Positions 47,060 to 56,053 of a stretch of DNA of 64,000 bases are shown here, piece by piece. The notes beneath the pieces were generated by a model that worked only from the letters and a program-made list of their open reading frames with translations, was not told the DNA's origin and ran no database searches. A program made the position numbers and the translations under genes. Location of the stretch: the NCBI RefSeq assembly GCF_009833125.1, contig NZ_QRCC01000001.1, forward strand, positions 186,001 through 250,000, in the 5' to 3' direction. Source of the stretch: Nitrosomonas sp. HPC101 (lineage in GTDB: Bacteria > Pseudomonadota > Gammaproteobacteria > Burkholderiales > Nitrosomonadaceae). Within the stretch, counting starts at the first letter, position 1; each line of letters opens with the position of its first letter.

Positions 47060-47395
47060 ATGACCATAAATACCATGATCATCACGCTGGCTTCAGTAGC
47101 CTTACTGTCATCTACGGTAGTACTGGCGCAAGAAGCAACGCAGCCTGCTGATAGCCATGTAGTAGTCAATCGTATGGCCAAAGAGCTGGGGCTCAATAAC
47201 ACACAGCGCTCCCAGGTCGAAACTATTTTCAACAATGAAAAAAGGAAAGTTGAAGCAGTATTCAACGAGGAAAGGATAAAACTACAGGCAATTCAGGAAG
47301 AAACCCGCGCCAGCCTGCAAGCAGTACTCACACCCGAGCAAATGCAGAAACTGGACAACAAAATGCGCCAGAAAAACAATCCGAGTAAACAATAG
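47060..47395 (+). CDS. Small periplasmic Spy/CpxP-like (LTxxQ) protein
   Basis: A 111-residue exported protein. A signal peptide (TINTMIITLASVALLSSTVVLA) precedes a highly helical, charged mature part with LGLNNTQRSQVETIF and VLTPEQMQKLDNKM, matching the repeated LTxxQ pattern of Spy/CpxP periplasmic chaperones. Start ATG 47060 is set by a CAGGGAGA site. A chaperone-like or envelope-stress role is inferred; it may be co-transcribed with the TraT-like gene. Confidence 0.7.
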   Translation: MTINTMIITLASVALLSSTVVLAQEATQPADSHVVVNRMAKELGLNNTQRSQVETIFNNEKRKVEAVFNEERIKLQAIQEETRASLQAVLTPEQMQKLDNKMRQKNNPSKQ

Positions 47396-47513
47396 ACCTT
47401 GTGGAGCCCTTAATCATGAGAAACTTGAACCCAGATAATTCATTATGCTGCCTAATGAATCATTGATGATTGAGTTGAAAGCTCTTAAAGCAACTCTTAC
47501 AGGTAATACACAT

Positions 47514-48161
47514 TTACTCGGTAACGTCCCCGTAATATTTCTCACCTATTCGGATACGCTCCCTGCCATGCTCCACGCGCCATTTATTGGTATCACGTAG
47601 CGAATAGGCGCATCCGCAGTATTCCTGCATATAGAATCTTTCCCGTTTACTGATCTCCAGCATGCGCGCAGAGCCTCCCTTTTTACGCCAATTATATGTC
47701 CAATAGCTGATTCCCGGATAGTGTGCCGCTGCTCTGACACCACTGTCATTGATCTGGTCCATATTTTTCCAGCGGGAAATACCCAGTGAGCTGGAGATAA
47801 CATCGAATCCGTTTTCATAGGCATACAAAGCCGTACGCTCAAATCGCATATCAAAACACATGGTGCAACGGATGCCGCGTTCAGGTTCCATTTCCATGCC
47901 TTTTGCCCGCTGGAACCAGTCATCTCTATCATAATCAGCATCGATCAATGGAATACCATGCTTCTCGGCAAAACGGATATTTTCATCCTTACGCAGATCA
48001 TATTCTCTGCGCGGGTGAATATTCGGATTGTAAAAAAAGATGGAAAAATCGATTCCGGAAGCGACGATGGCTTCCATCACTTCACCTGAACAGGGTGCGC
48101 AGCAGGAATGCAGCAATAATTTTTTACCATTTTCCGGTAGTTCCAGTTTTTCACGTTCCAT
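47514..48161 (-). CDS. queH: Epoxyqueuosine reductase QueH
   Basis: A 215-residue QueH (former DUF208) that reduces epoxyqueuosine to queuosine in tRNA. The Cys motifs are [13 protein letters not shown] near the N-terminus and [15 protein letters not shown] about 85 residues later, with a further [11 protein letters not shown] near the C-terminus; these Cys hold the iron-sulfur cluster and metal site. It replaces QueG in many bacteria. It is a single gene, divergent from the ATPase cassette. Confidence 0.92.
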   Translation of the reverse strand: MEREKLELPENGKKLLLHSCCAPCSGEVMEAIVASGIDFSIFFYNPNIHPRREYDLRKDENIRFAEKHGIPLIDADYDRDDWFQRAKGMEMEPERGIRCTMCFDMRFERTALYAYENGFDVISSSLGISRWKNMDQINDSGVRAAAHYPGISYWTYNWRKKGGSARMLEISKRERFYMQEYCGCAYSLRDTNKWRVEHGRERIRIGEKYYGDVTE

Positions 48162-48330
48162 TTTTCAATCTACCTGTAACACGATTATTCAATTGTTGCA
48201 TTATAGACCCGGCTGGTACTTTACCGAACCACCCTGTGGCTGATAGAAATTCAGATTGCCGACAAAAACAAAATTGTACGCAGGCGATACACAGGCTCAT
48301 AAAATATGACGACAGGAAATAAACAAAACC

Positions 48331-49620
48331 ATGTTCACTTCTCTGAGATTAACCAACTTCAAGGCCTGGCAGGACACTGGCATGATCGCGCTGAAACCGG
48401 TGACTGTTTTGTTGGGAACCAATTCATCCGGCAAATCCTCACTTATCCAGAGCCTGCTGCTGTTGAAGCAAACGGCGCAATCGCCGGATCGTTCAATTCA
48501 CCTCAATCTGGGCGGCGATGAAACCAGCGATTTATTCAACTTTGGCAGTTTCGATGATGTATTGAAACGCGGCACACGATCACCGCGCGAATTTTCAGTT
48601 ACATTTGCTTTTGAGGCACACGAACAGTCACGGGTAAATAATGGCCGGTTTTCCTGCAGCTACCGACAAACAGCTGCCGGTGCTCCCATCATTCAGGAAC
48701 TGGCGCTCTCCACTACCGGGCATCGTTTTCGCACTGCACGGAAAGAAAAAGAAAACTACGCCATTTTTCTTGATGATGAAACCCGATCGCGCGCCAAAAA
48801 TAGAAATCTTGTACCGGAACGCTCCATCGCGCTTCCTGCCGAGGCGATCGTCATACTGGGAAGTAATGGTGCGCGCGCTGAAGATATCAGCCTTTCCATC
48901 CGGCGCAAACTGGAAAATATCTGCTATCTGGGCCCGTTTCGGCGCAAACCGGAACGGGATTACGTCTGGAACAAGACCACACCCGGTCAGATTGAAAGCG
49001 ACGGACATCGCGCCATAGACATCCTCCTGTCTGATGTGTTGAGCAAAAAGGGGGAACAAAATGAAATTCTGAATGGAATTTCTTACTGGCTGGCCCGGAT
49101 GAGAGTGGCAGAAAAACTGGCAATAAAACAGCTGGGGCGCTCGTCCCGTTATGAAATTGAGGTGCACAAGGATGGGGTTGCCGCCAACTTGCACGATGTC
49201 GGTATTGGTATACCCCTAATTTTACCCGTACTGACCGCAGGTTACTTTGCTCCCGCAGGCAGCACCATCATTCTGGAAGAACCTGAAGTGCATCTGCACC
49301 CGTTGGCACAATCCGTTCTGGCAGAATTTTTTGTGATCCTGAGCCGGTCACGTCACATTCAGTTCGTTGTGGAAACACATTCGGAGCATCTGTTCCGTCG
49401 GATGCAGACCCTGATTGCACGCAAAGAAACGTCGACAGAACAGATTGCCATGTTTTTCGTGGAAAGAGTGGCGGACAATGCAATATTACGAAAACTGGAA
49501 GTGGATGAATTTGGCCGGGTAAGCAACTGGCCGCAATACTTCTTCGGCGACGCATTGGGCGAGACACGCGAACAGGCGCGGTTAATGTTTGCCCGCCAGC
49601 AGGAGCAAGTCAACAAATGA
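48331..49620 (+). CDS. ABC-type/OLD-like ATPase (DUF3696-like), cassette gene 1
   Basis: A 429-residue AAA/SMC-type ATPase. Walker A is GTNSSGKSS (about residues 30-38), just after the N-terminal FTSLRLTNFKAWQDTG. The Walker B/signature end is TIILEEPEVHLHPLAQSVLAEFF (about 310-332) with VVETHSEHLFRRMQTL (H-loop) behind it. This layout matches the DUF3696/OLD-like group found in nuclease-linked defence loci. No separate nuclease domain is visible. The stop overlaps the PIN-like gene (ATGA). It is likely to gate or activate its partner, as in ATPase-plus-effector pairs; that is inference. Confidence 0.85.
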   Translation: MFTSLRLTNFKAWQDTGMIALKPVTVLLGTNSSGKSSLIQSLLLLKQTAQSPDRSIHLNLGGDETSDLFNFGSFDDVLKRGTRSPREFSVTFAFEAHEQSRVNNGRFSCSYRQTAAGAPIIQELALSTTGHRFRTARKEKENYAIFLDDETRSRAKNRNLVPERSIALPAEAIVILGSNGARAEDISLSIRRKLENICYLGPFRRKPERDYVWNKTTPGQIESDGHRAIDILLSDVLSKKGEQNEILNGISYWLARMRVAEKLAIKQLGRSSRYEIEVHKDGVAANLHDVGIGIPLILPVLTAGYFAPAGSTIILEEPEVHLHPLAQSVLAEFFVILSRSRHIQFVVETHSEHLFRRMQTLIARKETSTEQIAMFFVERVADNAILRKLEVDEFGRVSNWPQYFFGDALGETREQARLMFARQQEQVNK

Positions 49621-50144
49621 GGCAGCGTTACGTGGTAGATACCAATGTATTGATTATCGCCAGCGTTGCACATCCTTCCACACCGAAAGATATCGACACG
49701 ACACCGCAAGACCCTGCGCTACAGTTCCGGGTATGGCAATGGCTGGTTGAGTTTGAGAGCAGTCCGGCAAGACTGGTGCTCGATTCCGCTGGCAAAATCG
49801 AGGAAGAATATGGTCGCAAACTCGGATTCAACGATTATGGAATTCAGGTTTTGATCCATAAATGGAGTACCCTGGCGGTAGATAATGTAGATGTTCAATA
49901 CGATAATAACGGCCACGCTGTATTGCAACCCCCACTGGACTCGGTAGTACACGACCTGGCAGACCGAAAAATGGTTGCAGCAGCACTGGAAGCCCGGAAG
50001 CAGTACGGTGAAAGCGCCATTGCCTTCGCTGGTGATACCGACTGGCATGATTGGGAACAGGCACTGACACACGCCGGGCTGTCGCTCGAACCCCTCATTG
50101 AAGACTGGTCACGCGCCAAACATGCTGAAAAGGCAAACAAATAA
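49617..50144 (+). CDS. PIN-like ribonuclease domain protein, cassette gene 2
   Basis: A 175-residue protein with a PIN-like acidic pattern: YVVDTNVLIIA at the N-terminus (D8), an acidic Glu in AGKIEEEYGRKLGF, DLADRKMVAAALEA and FAGDTDWHDWEQAL near the C-terminus. PIN domains are Mg-dependent RNases, often toxin-like and cutting tRNA or mRNA. No antitoxin of the VapB kind is adjacent; the partner is the overlapping ATPase gene. A separate RNA ligase follows 3 bp later. RNase activity is inferred from motif spacing only. Confidence 0.75.
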   Translation: MRQRYVVDTNVLIIASVAHPSTPKDIDTTPQDPALQFRVWQWLVEFESSPARLVLDSAGKIEEEYGRKLGFNDYGIQVLIHKWSTLAVDNVDVQYDNNGHAVLQPPLDSVVHDLADRKMVAAALEARKQYGESAIAFAGDTDWHDWEQALTHAGLSLEPLIEDWSRAKHAEKANK

Positions 50145-50146
50145 TC

Positions 50147-50848
50147 ATGACTGACTTCTTTCGTTTTCCCAATACCCCTCACTTGCTCTGGCTGGGGCAA
50201 GGCCAGCCCAGGGATGACAAAATCTTGTCAGATACCGAAATAGCTGCCTTGCTGCAGGACGAAGTGCTGATCGAGGAAAAACTGGATGGCGCCAATCTGG
50301 GTATTTCACTGGATAAGCAGGGAATATTGCGTGCACAGAATCGTGGCCAGTATCTGCCACAACCTTTTTCCGGACAGTTCTCCCGCCTGAACAGCTGGCT
50401 GGGTCAGCATGGAGACAGTCTCAGACAAGCGCTGACACCGGAATTGATCTTGTTTGGCGAATGGTGTGCCGCCAGGCATTCACTTGATTACGATAAACTG
50501 CCTGACTGGTTTCTACTGTTTGACGTTTATGATCGTACAGCAGGCAAATTCTGGAGTGTCGAACGGCGTAACCAGCTGGCCCGGGAATTGAATTTCACAA
50601 CCGTGCCACTACTCAAGCGTGCGAAAGTAACGCACAATCAGCTTGCTCAATTACTGCATGAAGCGCAAAGCTGCTACCGCAACGGCAAGGTTGAAGGTAT
50701 TGTCATTCGCTGTGATTCCTCACTCTGGTGTGAAAACCGGGCGAAACTGGTCAACCGGGAATTCGTCCAGGCCATTGAAGATCACTGGCGCAGTCGGACA
50801 ATCGAATGGAACCGGGTAAATGCCGAACCAGTAAAATACAAGTTATGA
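50147..50848 (+). CDS. Compact ATP-dependent RNA ligase-like protein, cassette gene 3
   Basis: A 233-residue nucleotidyltransferase. Motif I is EEKLDGANLGI (Lys adenylation site about residue 46), the following AQNRGQYL matches motif Ia, LFGEWCAARHSL motif III, FLLFDVYDR motif IIIa, VEGIVIR motif IV and AKLVNREFV motif V. This order is that of the RNA ligase/DNA ligase superfamily, closer to RNA ligases (Rnl2-like). It is short and lacks an evident C-terminal domain. It starts 3 bp after the PIN-like gene, implying one operon that can cut and reseal RNA. Substrate is unknown. Confidence 0.85.
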   Translation: MTDFFRFPNTPHLLWLGQGQPRDDKILSDTEIAALLQDEVLIEEKLDGANLGISLDKQGILRAQNRGQYLPQPFSGQFSRLNSWLGQHGDSLRQALTPELILFGEWCAARHSLDYDKLPDWFLLFDVYDRTAGKFWSVERRNQLARELNFTTVPLLKRAKVTHNQLAQLLHEAQSCYRNGKVEGIVIRCDSSLWCENRAKLVNREFVQAIEDHWRSRTIEWNRVNAEPVKYKL

Positions 50849-50905
50849 CCATAATCGATCCAAGGCAGCTGTCTGATTCAGACAGATAGATATGAAGGGA
50901 ATACC

Positions 50906-51283
50906 ATGTCCGAACTGAAAGATCCAAGAGTGTTATTTGCTGCTGAACGAACGCTGCTTGCGTGGACACGCACCAGTCTGTCACTTATCGCATTTGGTTT
51001 CGTGGTGGAACGTGCAGGCAAACTCACACTTGCTGTTTCGCCGGGAATCATCAGCCCCAGCCAGTTGATGACCATGCTCTGGCTGGGGCTGGCTTTCATT
51101 ATTTTGGGAGTGATTATTGCGGCCTATTCTGCCCGCCAGTATGCAACGGTCCTGCGAACCCTCACACCAGATGAATTCCCGCCCGACTATGCAGCAAAAT
51201 GGGGGCTGGCAGTCAATCTGATAGTGGCCATACTTGGGCTGATACTGGCGCTGTCGTTGTGGCAATTCCGTCTGGTGGAATAA
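50906..51283 (+). CDS. DUF202 (YidH-like) membrane protein
   Basis: A 125-residue inner-membrane protein with the DUF202 signature LFAAERTLLAWTRTSLSLIAFGF, then helices at about 55-75 and 100-120. Family function is unknown. A GAAGGGA ribosome site precedes the ATG. It lies 57 bp after the RNA ligase gene on the same strand; whether it belongs to that operon cannot be decided from sequence. Confidence 0.88.
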   Translation: MSELKDPRVLFAAERTLLAWTRTSLSLIAFGFVVERAGKLTLAVSPGIISPSQLMTMLWLGLAFIILGVIIAAYSARQYATVLRTLTPDEFPPDYAAKWGLAVNLIVAILGLILALSLWQFRLVE

Positions 51284-51508
51284 ACTAAAAATGTTATCCA
51301 CATGGCGATCATCATGATTTTTCCTGCAATGTAGCTCATGAAAAACTTGATCAAAGGTAAGATTCCTTAATTACACCTAAAAAACCGCAGCCACTTCATT
51401 TTGTTCACATAATGTTGCTACACATAAAGTGTTTCTGCGGCCTGATGGCAGTGATAATCCACTTAAAATGATACAGCAGCACCGCCAGGCCGATAAATCT
51501 CCTACAGA

Positions 51509-52966
51509 CTATTCTGCTTCACTTAGCGGAATTCCCAGTGCCATGGCAACACCTTCGCCATAAGCCCGATCTGCTTTCAGGCAGTTGGTAATATGCCGGA
51601 TCTGGATTTCCCGCGGTGCTTCACTGATCGAACGTGCGGTATTGTCGAACAGTACCTGCTGCTGCGCGGGGTTCATGAGCCGAAACAGATTGCCCGGCTG
51701 GGTATAGTAGTCTTCATCTTCACGATGATCCCAGTGAGCAGCAACACCGTCCAATGCTAAAGCCGGCTCCGCGTATTCGGGCTGCTGCCGCCATTCCTGA
51801 TAGCTGTTCGGATCGTATCCGGGCGTACTGCCATGATTGCCATCGACCCGCATGGCACCGTCACGATGGTAATGATGAAAAGGACAGCGCGATGCATTGA
51901 CCGGAATCTGATAATGATTGACGCCTAAACGATAGCGCTGGGCATCGCCATAGGAAAACAGTCGTCCCTGCAGCATTTTATCCGGTGAAAAACTGATCCC
52001 AGGTACAACATTGGCAGGGTTGAACGCGGCCTGTTCAACTTCAGCAAAATAATTATCCGGATTACGATTCAGCTCCATCACACCGATTTCGGTCAATGGA
52101 TAATCGCCGTGTGGCCAGATTTTGGTCAGATCAAACGGATTATAGGCAAGGTTGGCTGCATCGCTTTCCGGCATGATTTGCGCAAATAACGTCCAGCGTG
52201 GAAATTCACCCCGTTCAATGCTTCCGTACAGATCACGCTGATGACTTTCCCGATCCTTGCCAATCAGCGTTTCCGCCTCGGTATCCGTCAGGTTCTTGAT
52301 ACCCTGCTGTGTCCTGAAATGAAACTTCACCCAGTAGCGTTCCTGCCGGACATTAATAAAACTGAACGTGTGGCTGCCGAAACCATGCATGTGTCGATAG
52401 CTTGCCGGCAGGCCGCGATCACTCATAACGATGGTAATCTGGTGCAGGGCTTCAGGCAGCAGCGTCCAGAAATCCCAGTTGTTGCGCGAACTACGCAAAT
52501 TGGTGCGTGGATCGCGTTTGACGGCGTGATTAAGATCCGGAAATTTCAACGGATCACGCATAAAAAATACCGGCGTATTGTTGCCAACCAGATCCCAGTT
52601 GCCTTCTTCGGTATAAAACTTGATAGCAAAACCACGGATATCACGTTCAGCATCGGCAGCACCACGCTCCCCTGCTACCGTAGAAAAACGAACGAACAGA
52701 TCAGTTTTCTTCCCGACCCGGGAAAAAATCCCGGCCCGTGTGTAACGGGTGATATCGTGCGTCACTGTAAAGGTGCCATAGGCACCGGAGCCCTTGGCGT
52801 GCATCCGCCGTTCCGGGATCACTTCACGATCGAAATGAGCAAGTTTTTCCAGAAACCAGACATCCTGCAGCAACATCGGGCCGCGTGGCCCGGCAGTCAT
52901 GACGTTCTGGTTATCCGGCACGGGTGCACCGGCACTGGTCGTCAATTTCTTTTTGCTATCGTCCAT
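51509..52966 (-). CDS. katA: Monofunctional haem catalase
   Basis: A 485-residue small-subunit catalase that destroys hydrogen peroxide. Start ATG 52966 ([13 protein letters not shown]) follows AAAGGAGAG. Motifs are [21 protein letters not shown] (distal His), [34 protein letters not shown] and [16 protein letters not shown] (proximal Tyr haem ligand). No C-terminal flavodoxin-like domain, so it is the clade III type. It is the last of a two-gene run with the DUF3422 gene; the spacing is 25 bp. Confidence 0.96.
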   Translation of the reverse strand: MDDSKKKLTTSAGAPVPDNQNVMTAGPRGPMLLQDVWFLEKLAHFDREVIPERRMHAKGSGAYGTFTVTHDITRYTRAGIFSRVGKKTDLFVRFSTVAGERGAADAERDIRGFAIKFYTEEGNWDLVGNNTPVFFMRDPLKFPDLNHAVKRDPRTNLRSSRNNWDFWTLLPEALHQITIVMSDRGLPASYRHMHGFGSHTFSFINVRQERYWVKFHFRTQQGIKNLTDTEAETLIGKDRESHQRDLYGSIERGEFPRWTLFAQIMPESDAANLAYNPFDLTKIWPHGDYPLTEIGVMELNRNPDNYFAEVEQAAFNPANVVPGISFSPDKMLQGRLFSYGDAQRYRLGVNHYQIPVNASRCPFHHYHRDGAMRVDGNHGSTPGYDPNSYQEWRQQPEYAEPALALDGVAAHWDHREDEDYYTQPGNLFRLMNPAQQQVLFDNTARSISEAPREIQIRHITNCLKADRAYGEGVAMALGIPLSEAE

Positions 52967-52991
52967 TTTCTCTCCTTTCGCAAGTTTTACG

Positions 52992-54326
52992 TCAGGCATT
53001 CTTCTTGCTACCACCGGAAGCAGGCTTTGCTACTATCCGACGGAATCTCCTGATAGCAAGGAACACGAAGGCCACTACAATCGGGATTGCAATGCCGGTC
53101 ATCAGCTCAATATTGATATCAAATCCGGCAGCTTTGAGTGCTTTAAGACCATAGCCGGTAATGCCGAGCAGGTAGTAACTCAAAACAACTACTGACAACC
53201 CTTCCACTGTTTCCTGCAGGCGCAGTTGCAGATGAGCCCGGGCATCCATCGACTTGAGCAGATCACGGATCTGCGATTCCATCGAAATATCCACTCGGGT
53301 GCGTAGCATGGAAGTGGCCCGCTCCACGCGTAACGACAATGTATCCAGTCTGGATCGCACCAGGTCAAAAGTGTTCATGGCAGAAGTAACCCGCTGTTTT
53401 CTTAATTCATACAACATCTGCAGACCCTCAATCCGCTCTTCGCGCAACTCGGTAATCCTTTGCTGCATGATGACGTGATAGGTATGCGATGCACTGAAAC
53501 GATGGCTGGATTGGGCTGATATTTTCTCGATCTCTGTGGCCAGAGCAGTCAGTTTTACCAGCAATTGCTGCTCATCCTCGATCGAATTGGGTGTAGCGTT
53601 GGTCGCCATCATCCCTATCAACTGATTTCCGTACTGCTCCAGCTTAGGAATAATTTCACGGATCATGGACAGTGGCAGGATGGTGAGCATACGATAGGTC
53701 TCGATCTCCAGCAGGCGCTGCACCAGTCTGCCAACCTGACGGCTCCGCAAGTTGTCATCATGCACCAGGAAACGGGTAAATCCATCCGGATGGATCTGGT
53801 TGTCACTCCAGACACTGGCGCTTCCCGCCGAGACTTTCGAACCAATAACGGTATTGGATGAAAACAAGGTAGCCAGCTCACTCATACTGCGACCGGGGCG
53901 TCTGCGATCTTCCAGCACAATGTGCGTGGCAACCAGTAACTCTCCGGGTAATTTTGCCAACCATTCCTGCGGAACGTATGTAATGGCCGACCGGGCAAAA
54001 GGTTCGTCAAACGGGCGCTCCCTGTAGAAAGTATAGGTAGAGTATTCTGTATGCCGTTCCCAGCGCAGATGAAAATCACCCAGTTCAACACTCAGCTGAT
54101 CAAATGCACCATTGAGAATCCGGGTATTGAAATGTTTGCACAGCTCGATCACCAGTCCACGTTCCTTACCCACCCACTGCCGATCCGAGAGCAAGACCAA
54201 ATGAGAAAGCTGTAGCGGAATATTAACCAGTTCATAGACATCTGCATTCAGTTCATCATGCAGCATGCGCCGCTCGGAATATTCTGGAATTTCAGGCAAT
54301 CCGCTTTTCAACAAAGAGTCAGTCAT
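52992..54326 (-). CDS. DUF3422-family membrane protein
   Basis: A 444-residue protein matching the DUF3422 family of Proteobacteria (start [16 protein letters not shown]; later [13 protein letters not shown] and [16 protein letters not shown] helical sequence). About residues 1-390 are soluble, with a coiled-coil-rich part from 245 to 390. Two membrane helices lie at about 372-393 ([20 protein letters not shown]) and 405-426, then a basic tail. The topology suggests a cytoplasmic body anchored by a C-terminal hairpin. Function is unknown. It is followed closely by katA, perhaps co-expressed. Confidence 0.85.
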   Translation of the reverse strand: MTDSLLKSGLPEIPEYSERRMLHDELNADVYELVNIPLQLSHLVLLSDRQWVGKERGLVIELCKHFNTRILNGAFDQLSVELGDFHLRWERHTEYSTYTFYRERPFDEPFARSAITYVPQEWLAKLPGELLVATHIVLEDRRRPGRSMSELATLFSSNTVIGSKVSAGSASVWSDNQIHPDGFTRFLVHDDNLRSRQVGRLVQRLLEIETYRMLTILPLSMIREIIPKLEQYGNQLIGMMATNATPNSIEDEQQLLVKLTALATEIEKISAQSSHRFSASHTYHVIMQQRITELREERIEGLQMLYELRKQRVTSAMNTFDLVRSRLDTLSLRVERATSMLRTRVDISMESQIRDLLKSMDARAHLQLRLQETVEGLSVVVLSYYLLGITGYGLKALKAAGFDINIELMTGIAIPIVVAFVFLAIRRFRRIVAKPASGGSKKNA

Positions 54327-54359
54327 AATCTAAAAAACCTTCTGGTAATTGAAATTCCG

Positions 54360-54998
54360 CTAATGCCAGAAATCCAGCAACAGCTTGATTCCCAGTAAAT
54401 AGAGCAGGCCTGCAAAAATTTTTCTGAGTAATACCGCAAGGCAGAATGTGCGCTGTTCCAGCCCGAGTGGCGCAGTTACCATGCTTGCCAGTGCCACCAT
54501 AATCAGCGCAGGAAGATAAATATATCCCAACGTGTAATCCGACAGCAGCTGTTTCTGCAATAAACCATTGGCAGCATAACCTGCCGCACTGGCCAGCGCT
54601 ACCGAAAACCCGATTGCAGCGGAAGTGCCGATAGCACGATACAGCTCAGTGTTGCAAGCAACAAGAAAAAGCACCGTCAGCATTCCTCCCCGATAGATAC
54701 CAGGCCGGATAATGCACCGATCAACACACCCGCCATGATTCCAGGAGAAATATAGCGCACGATCTACCCGTTCACAGCACCATGGACATAATGCGCACGC
54801 AAACTGGAAATCGAAGTCAGGGTAATAATTGCTGTTGTTGTCCCCTGTGCCATGTGTAGAACACGGTCACCCGGGAAATCCAAAGACATAAAAATGCAGC
54901 CAGTATCGGACCATCACCAGGCCACCACCGATGCCCAGTAACCCAGCAAAGAAACCGACCACTCCCCCTGTCTGCAGATAAGTCGACCATGCTTCCAT
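54360..54998 (-). pseudogene. Decayed TauE/SafE (TSUP) transporter gene
   Basis: Pieces of one TSUP-family anion exporter lie in different frames. MEAWSTYLQTGGVVGFFAGLLGIGGGLVMV starts at ATG 54998 and is stopped at TGA soon after GFPG. A frame with DRVLHMAQGTTTAIITLTSISSLRAHYVHGAVNG then has a TAG where relatives have Trp (VNWQIVRY). Then comes IVRYISPGIMAGVLIGALSG. The last intact frame (54360-54683, MLTVLFLVACN...) carries the C-terminal IGTSAAIGFSVALASAAG and YTLGYIYLPALI. At least two frameshifts and one nonsense change make it non-functional. Confidence 0.85.
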
Positions 54999-55026
54999 GT
55001 CCGGGTTATCTCACTGGTGATTTCAA

Positions 55027-55104
55027 GGAATCTCTGAAAAACCACCTGCGTTGCTGATTTTCGCCTTGAACTGACTCTCTTGCTAAGACGTTTTTCAGAG
55101 ATGC
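55027..55104. repeat. Dispersed MITE-like repeat, copy D (lacks the hairpin core)
   Basis: A 78-bp form with inverted ends (GGAATCTCTGAAAAAC; right end reverse complement GCATCTCTGAAAAACG) and the conserved blocks CCTGCGTTG and CTTGAACTGACT, but without the central AAAGTCGGC/GCCGACTTT part. It is flanked on both sides by TTCAA (55022-55026 and 55105-55109), a likely target duplication. It lies between the decayed TauE gene and the EVE gene. Confidence 0.7.
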
Positions 55105-55159
55105 TTCAAATAGCCTGATACACAAACGTGAGGAGTACATATAGGACAGCATTACTACT

Positions 55160-55615
55160 CTACAGCTTTGCCTCGATGAATTTCCATTCCGACGGATCGA
55201 CGGGAGTAATGGACAGCCGATTGCCTTTTTGCAGAATACGCATGCTGGTCAGCTCAGGATAGCTTCTTAACTCTTTCAAAGAAAGCAGGCGGGTTTTCCT
55301 GTTAAATCTGATATCAACATTGAACCAGCGGGGATTTTCGCGGGTCGCTTTCGGATCGAAATAATGACTGGAGGAATCGAACTGCGTTTCGTCCGGATAG
55401 GCAAGCCGGGATACTTCCGCGATACCGACAATTCCAGGTTCAGGACAGCTCGAATGGTAGAAAAGAACCAGATCACCCACCTGCATCTGGTTGCGCATGA
55501 AATTACGTGCCTGGTAATTACGTATTCCGTCCCAGGCAACGGTTTGTTCCGGCATTGCAGCAAGTCCATCAATACTCATTTCCGATGGCTCGGATTTCAT
55601 CAGCCAGAAACGCAT
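55160..55615 (-). CDS. EVE-domain protein
   Basis: A 151-residue PUA-superfamily EVE protein. It starts MRFWLMKSEPSEMSIDGL (ATG 55615) and contains WDGIRNYQARNFMRNQMQVGDLVLFYHSS and VGIAEVSRLAYPD, the hallmark of EVE/YTH-like pockets that bind modified bases in nucleic acid. Length is the family norm. It lies about 50 bp downstream of the 6S RNA gene, as in other Betaproteobacteria, so both may share one transcript. The longer frame upstream runs through the 6S RNA and is not coding. Confidence 0.92.
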   Translation of the reverse strand: MRFWLMKSEPSEMSIDGLAAMPEQTVAWDGIRNYQARNFMRNQMQVGDLVLFYHSSCPEPGIVGIAEVSRLAYPDETQFDSSSHYFDPKATRENPRWFNVDIRFNRKTRLLSLKELRSYPELTSMRILQKGNRLSITPVDPSEWKFIEAKL

Positions 55616-55663
55616 ACTTTTACAGGTAAGACTTGAAGAAAAATTAAAACTGCTACTTAAGAG

Positions 55664-55838
55664 GATCCCCGCGAATGCCGTCAGGCTGCTATCTTGAACC
55701 ACAGGTTCAAGAGTGGTCGCTCGCCGGTCACATCAGGCGCGCTCTGTAGCAGAGTGCGCACAACAGTGACCATTGGCTAGCAACCAGATACAAAGAATTA
55801 GTTCAAAGAACGCGAACCTTAACAAACACCGCAGGGAA
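55664..55838 (-). ncRNA. ssrS: 6S RNA (ssrS)
   Basis: The minus strand folds as 6S RNA, which binds the sigma-70 holoenzyme in stationary phase. The closing stem is CCCTGCG (ending at 55836) with CGCGGGG (about 55667-55673). A long apical hairpin follows: GGTTGCTAGCC / GGCGAGCGACC, GGTCAC / GTGACC and CTCTG-CTA-CAGAG. In the 3' strand of the central bubble lies the signature hairpin CTTGAACC-TGT-GGTTCAAG, then GCAGCCTGACGGCATTCGCGGGG, matching the E. coli 3' end (CAGCCUGCGGCGGCAU). Borders are accurate to a few bases. Confidence 0.85.
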
Positions 55839-55876
55839 TAAACTTGTTGCGACTGCTTCAGTATAAACGAATCATT

Positions 55877-55984
55877 TTATTTCGGGGATTCGTCCAGTCC
55901 GTCAAACACGTCATCCAGCGCAAATTTCAATAATTCGATTTTACGCTTAAATCCCTGCATGTCAAAATCATGCTTTTCCTCCAC
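55877..55984 (-). other. Short open frame upstream of 6S RNA
   Basis: A GTG-started frame of 35 codons reads VEEKHDFDMQGFKRKIELLKFALDDVFDGLDESPK and ends in TAA. It has protein-like, helical composition. It may be a remnant or a small gene, and no family is recognised. In many Betaproteobacteria zapA lies here, but this sequence does not resemble it. The rest of 55985-56053 holds nothing I recognise. Confidence 0.25.
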
Positions 55985-56053
55985 AATCGTGGATTACAGC
56001 AAGAAAATACGGAGTTAAACACCTCTGCCTGGTCGGTCAAGATACAGAACAGC

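Noticed and set aside
51385..51440. Inverted repeat CCGCAG..CACTT / AAGTG..CTGCGG between the DUF202 gene and katA
   Set aside because: The stems are short, the loop is about 30 nt and no T-run follows, so I do not call a terminator or RNA gene.
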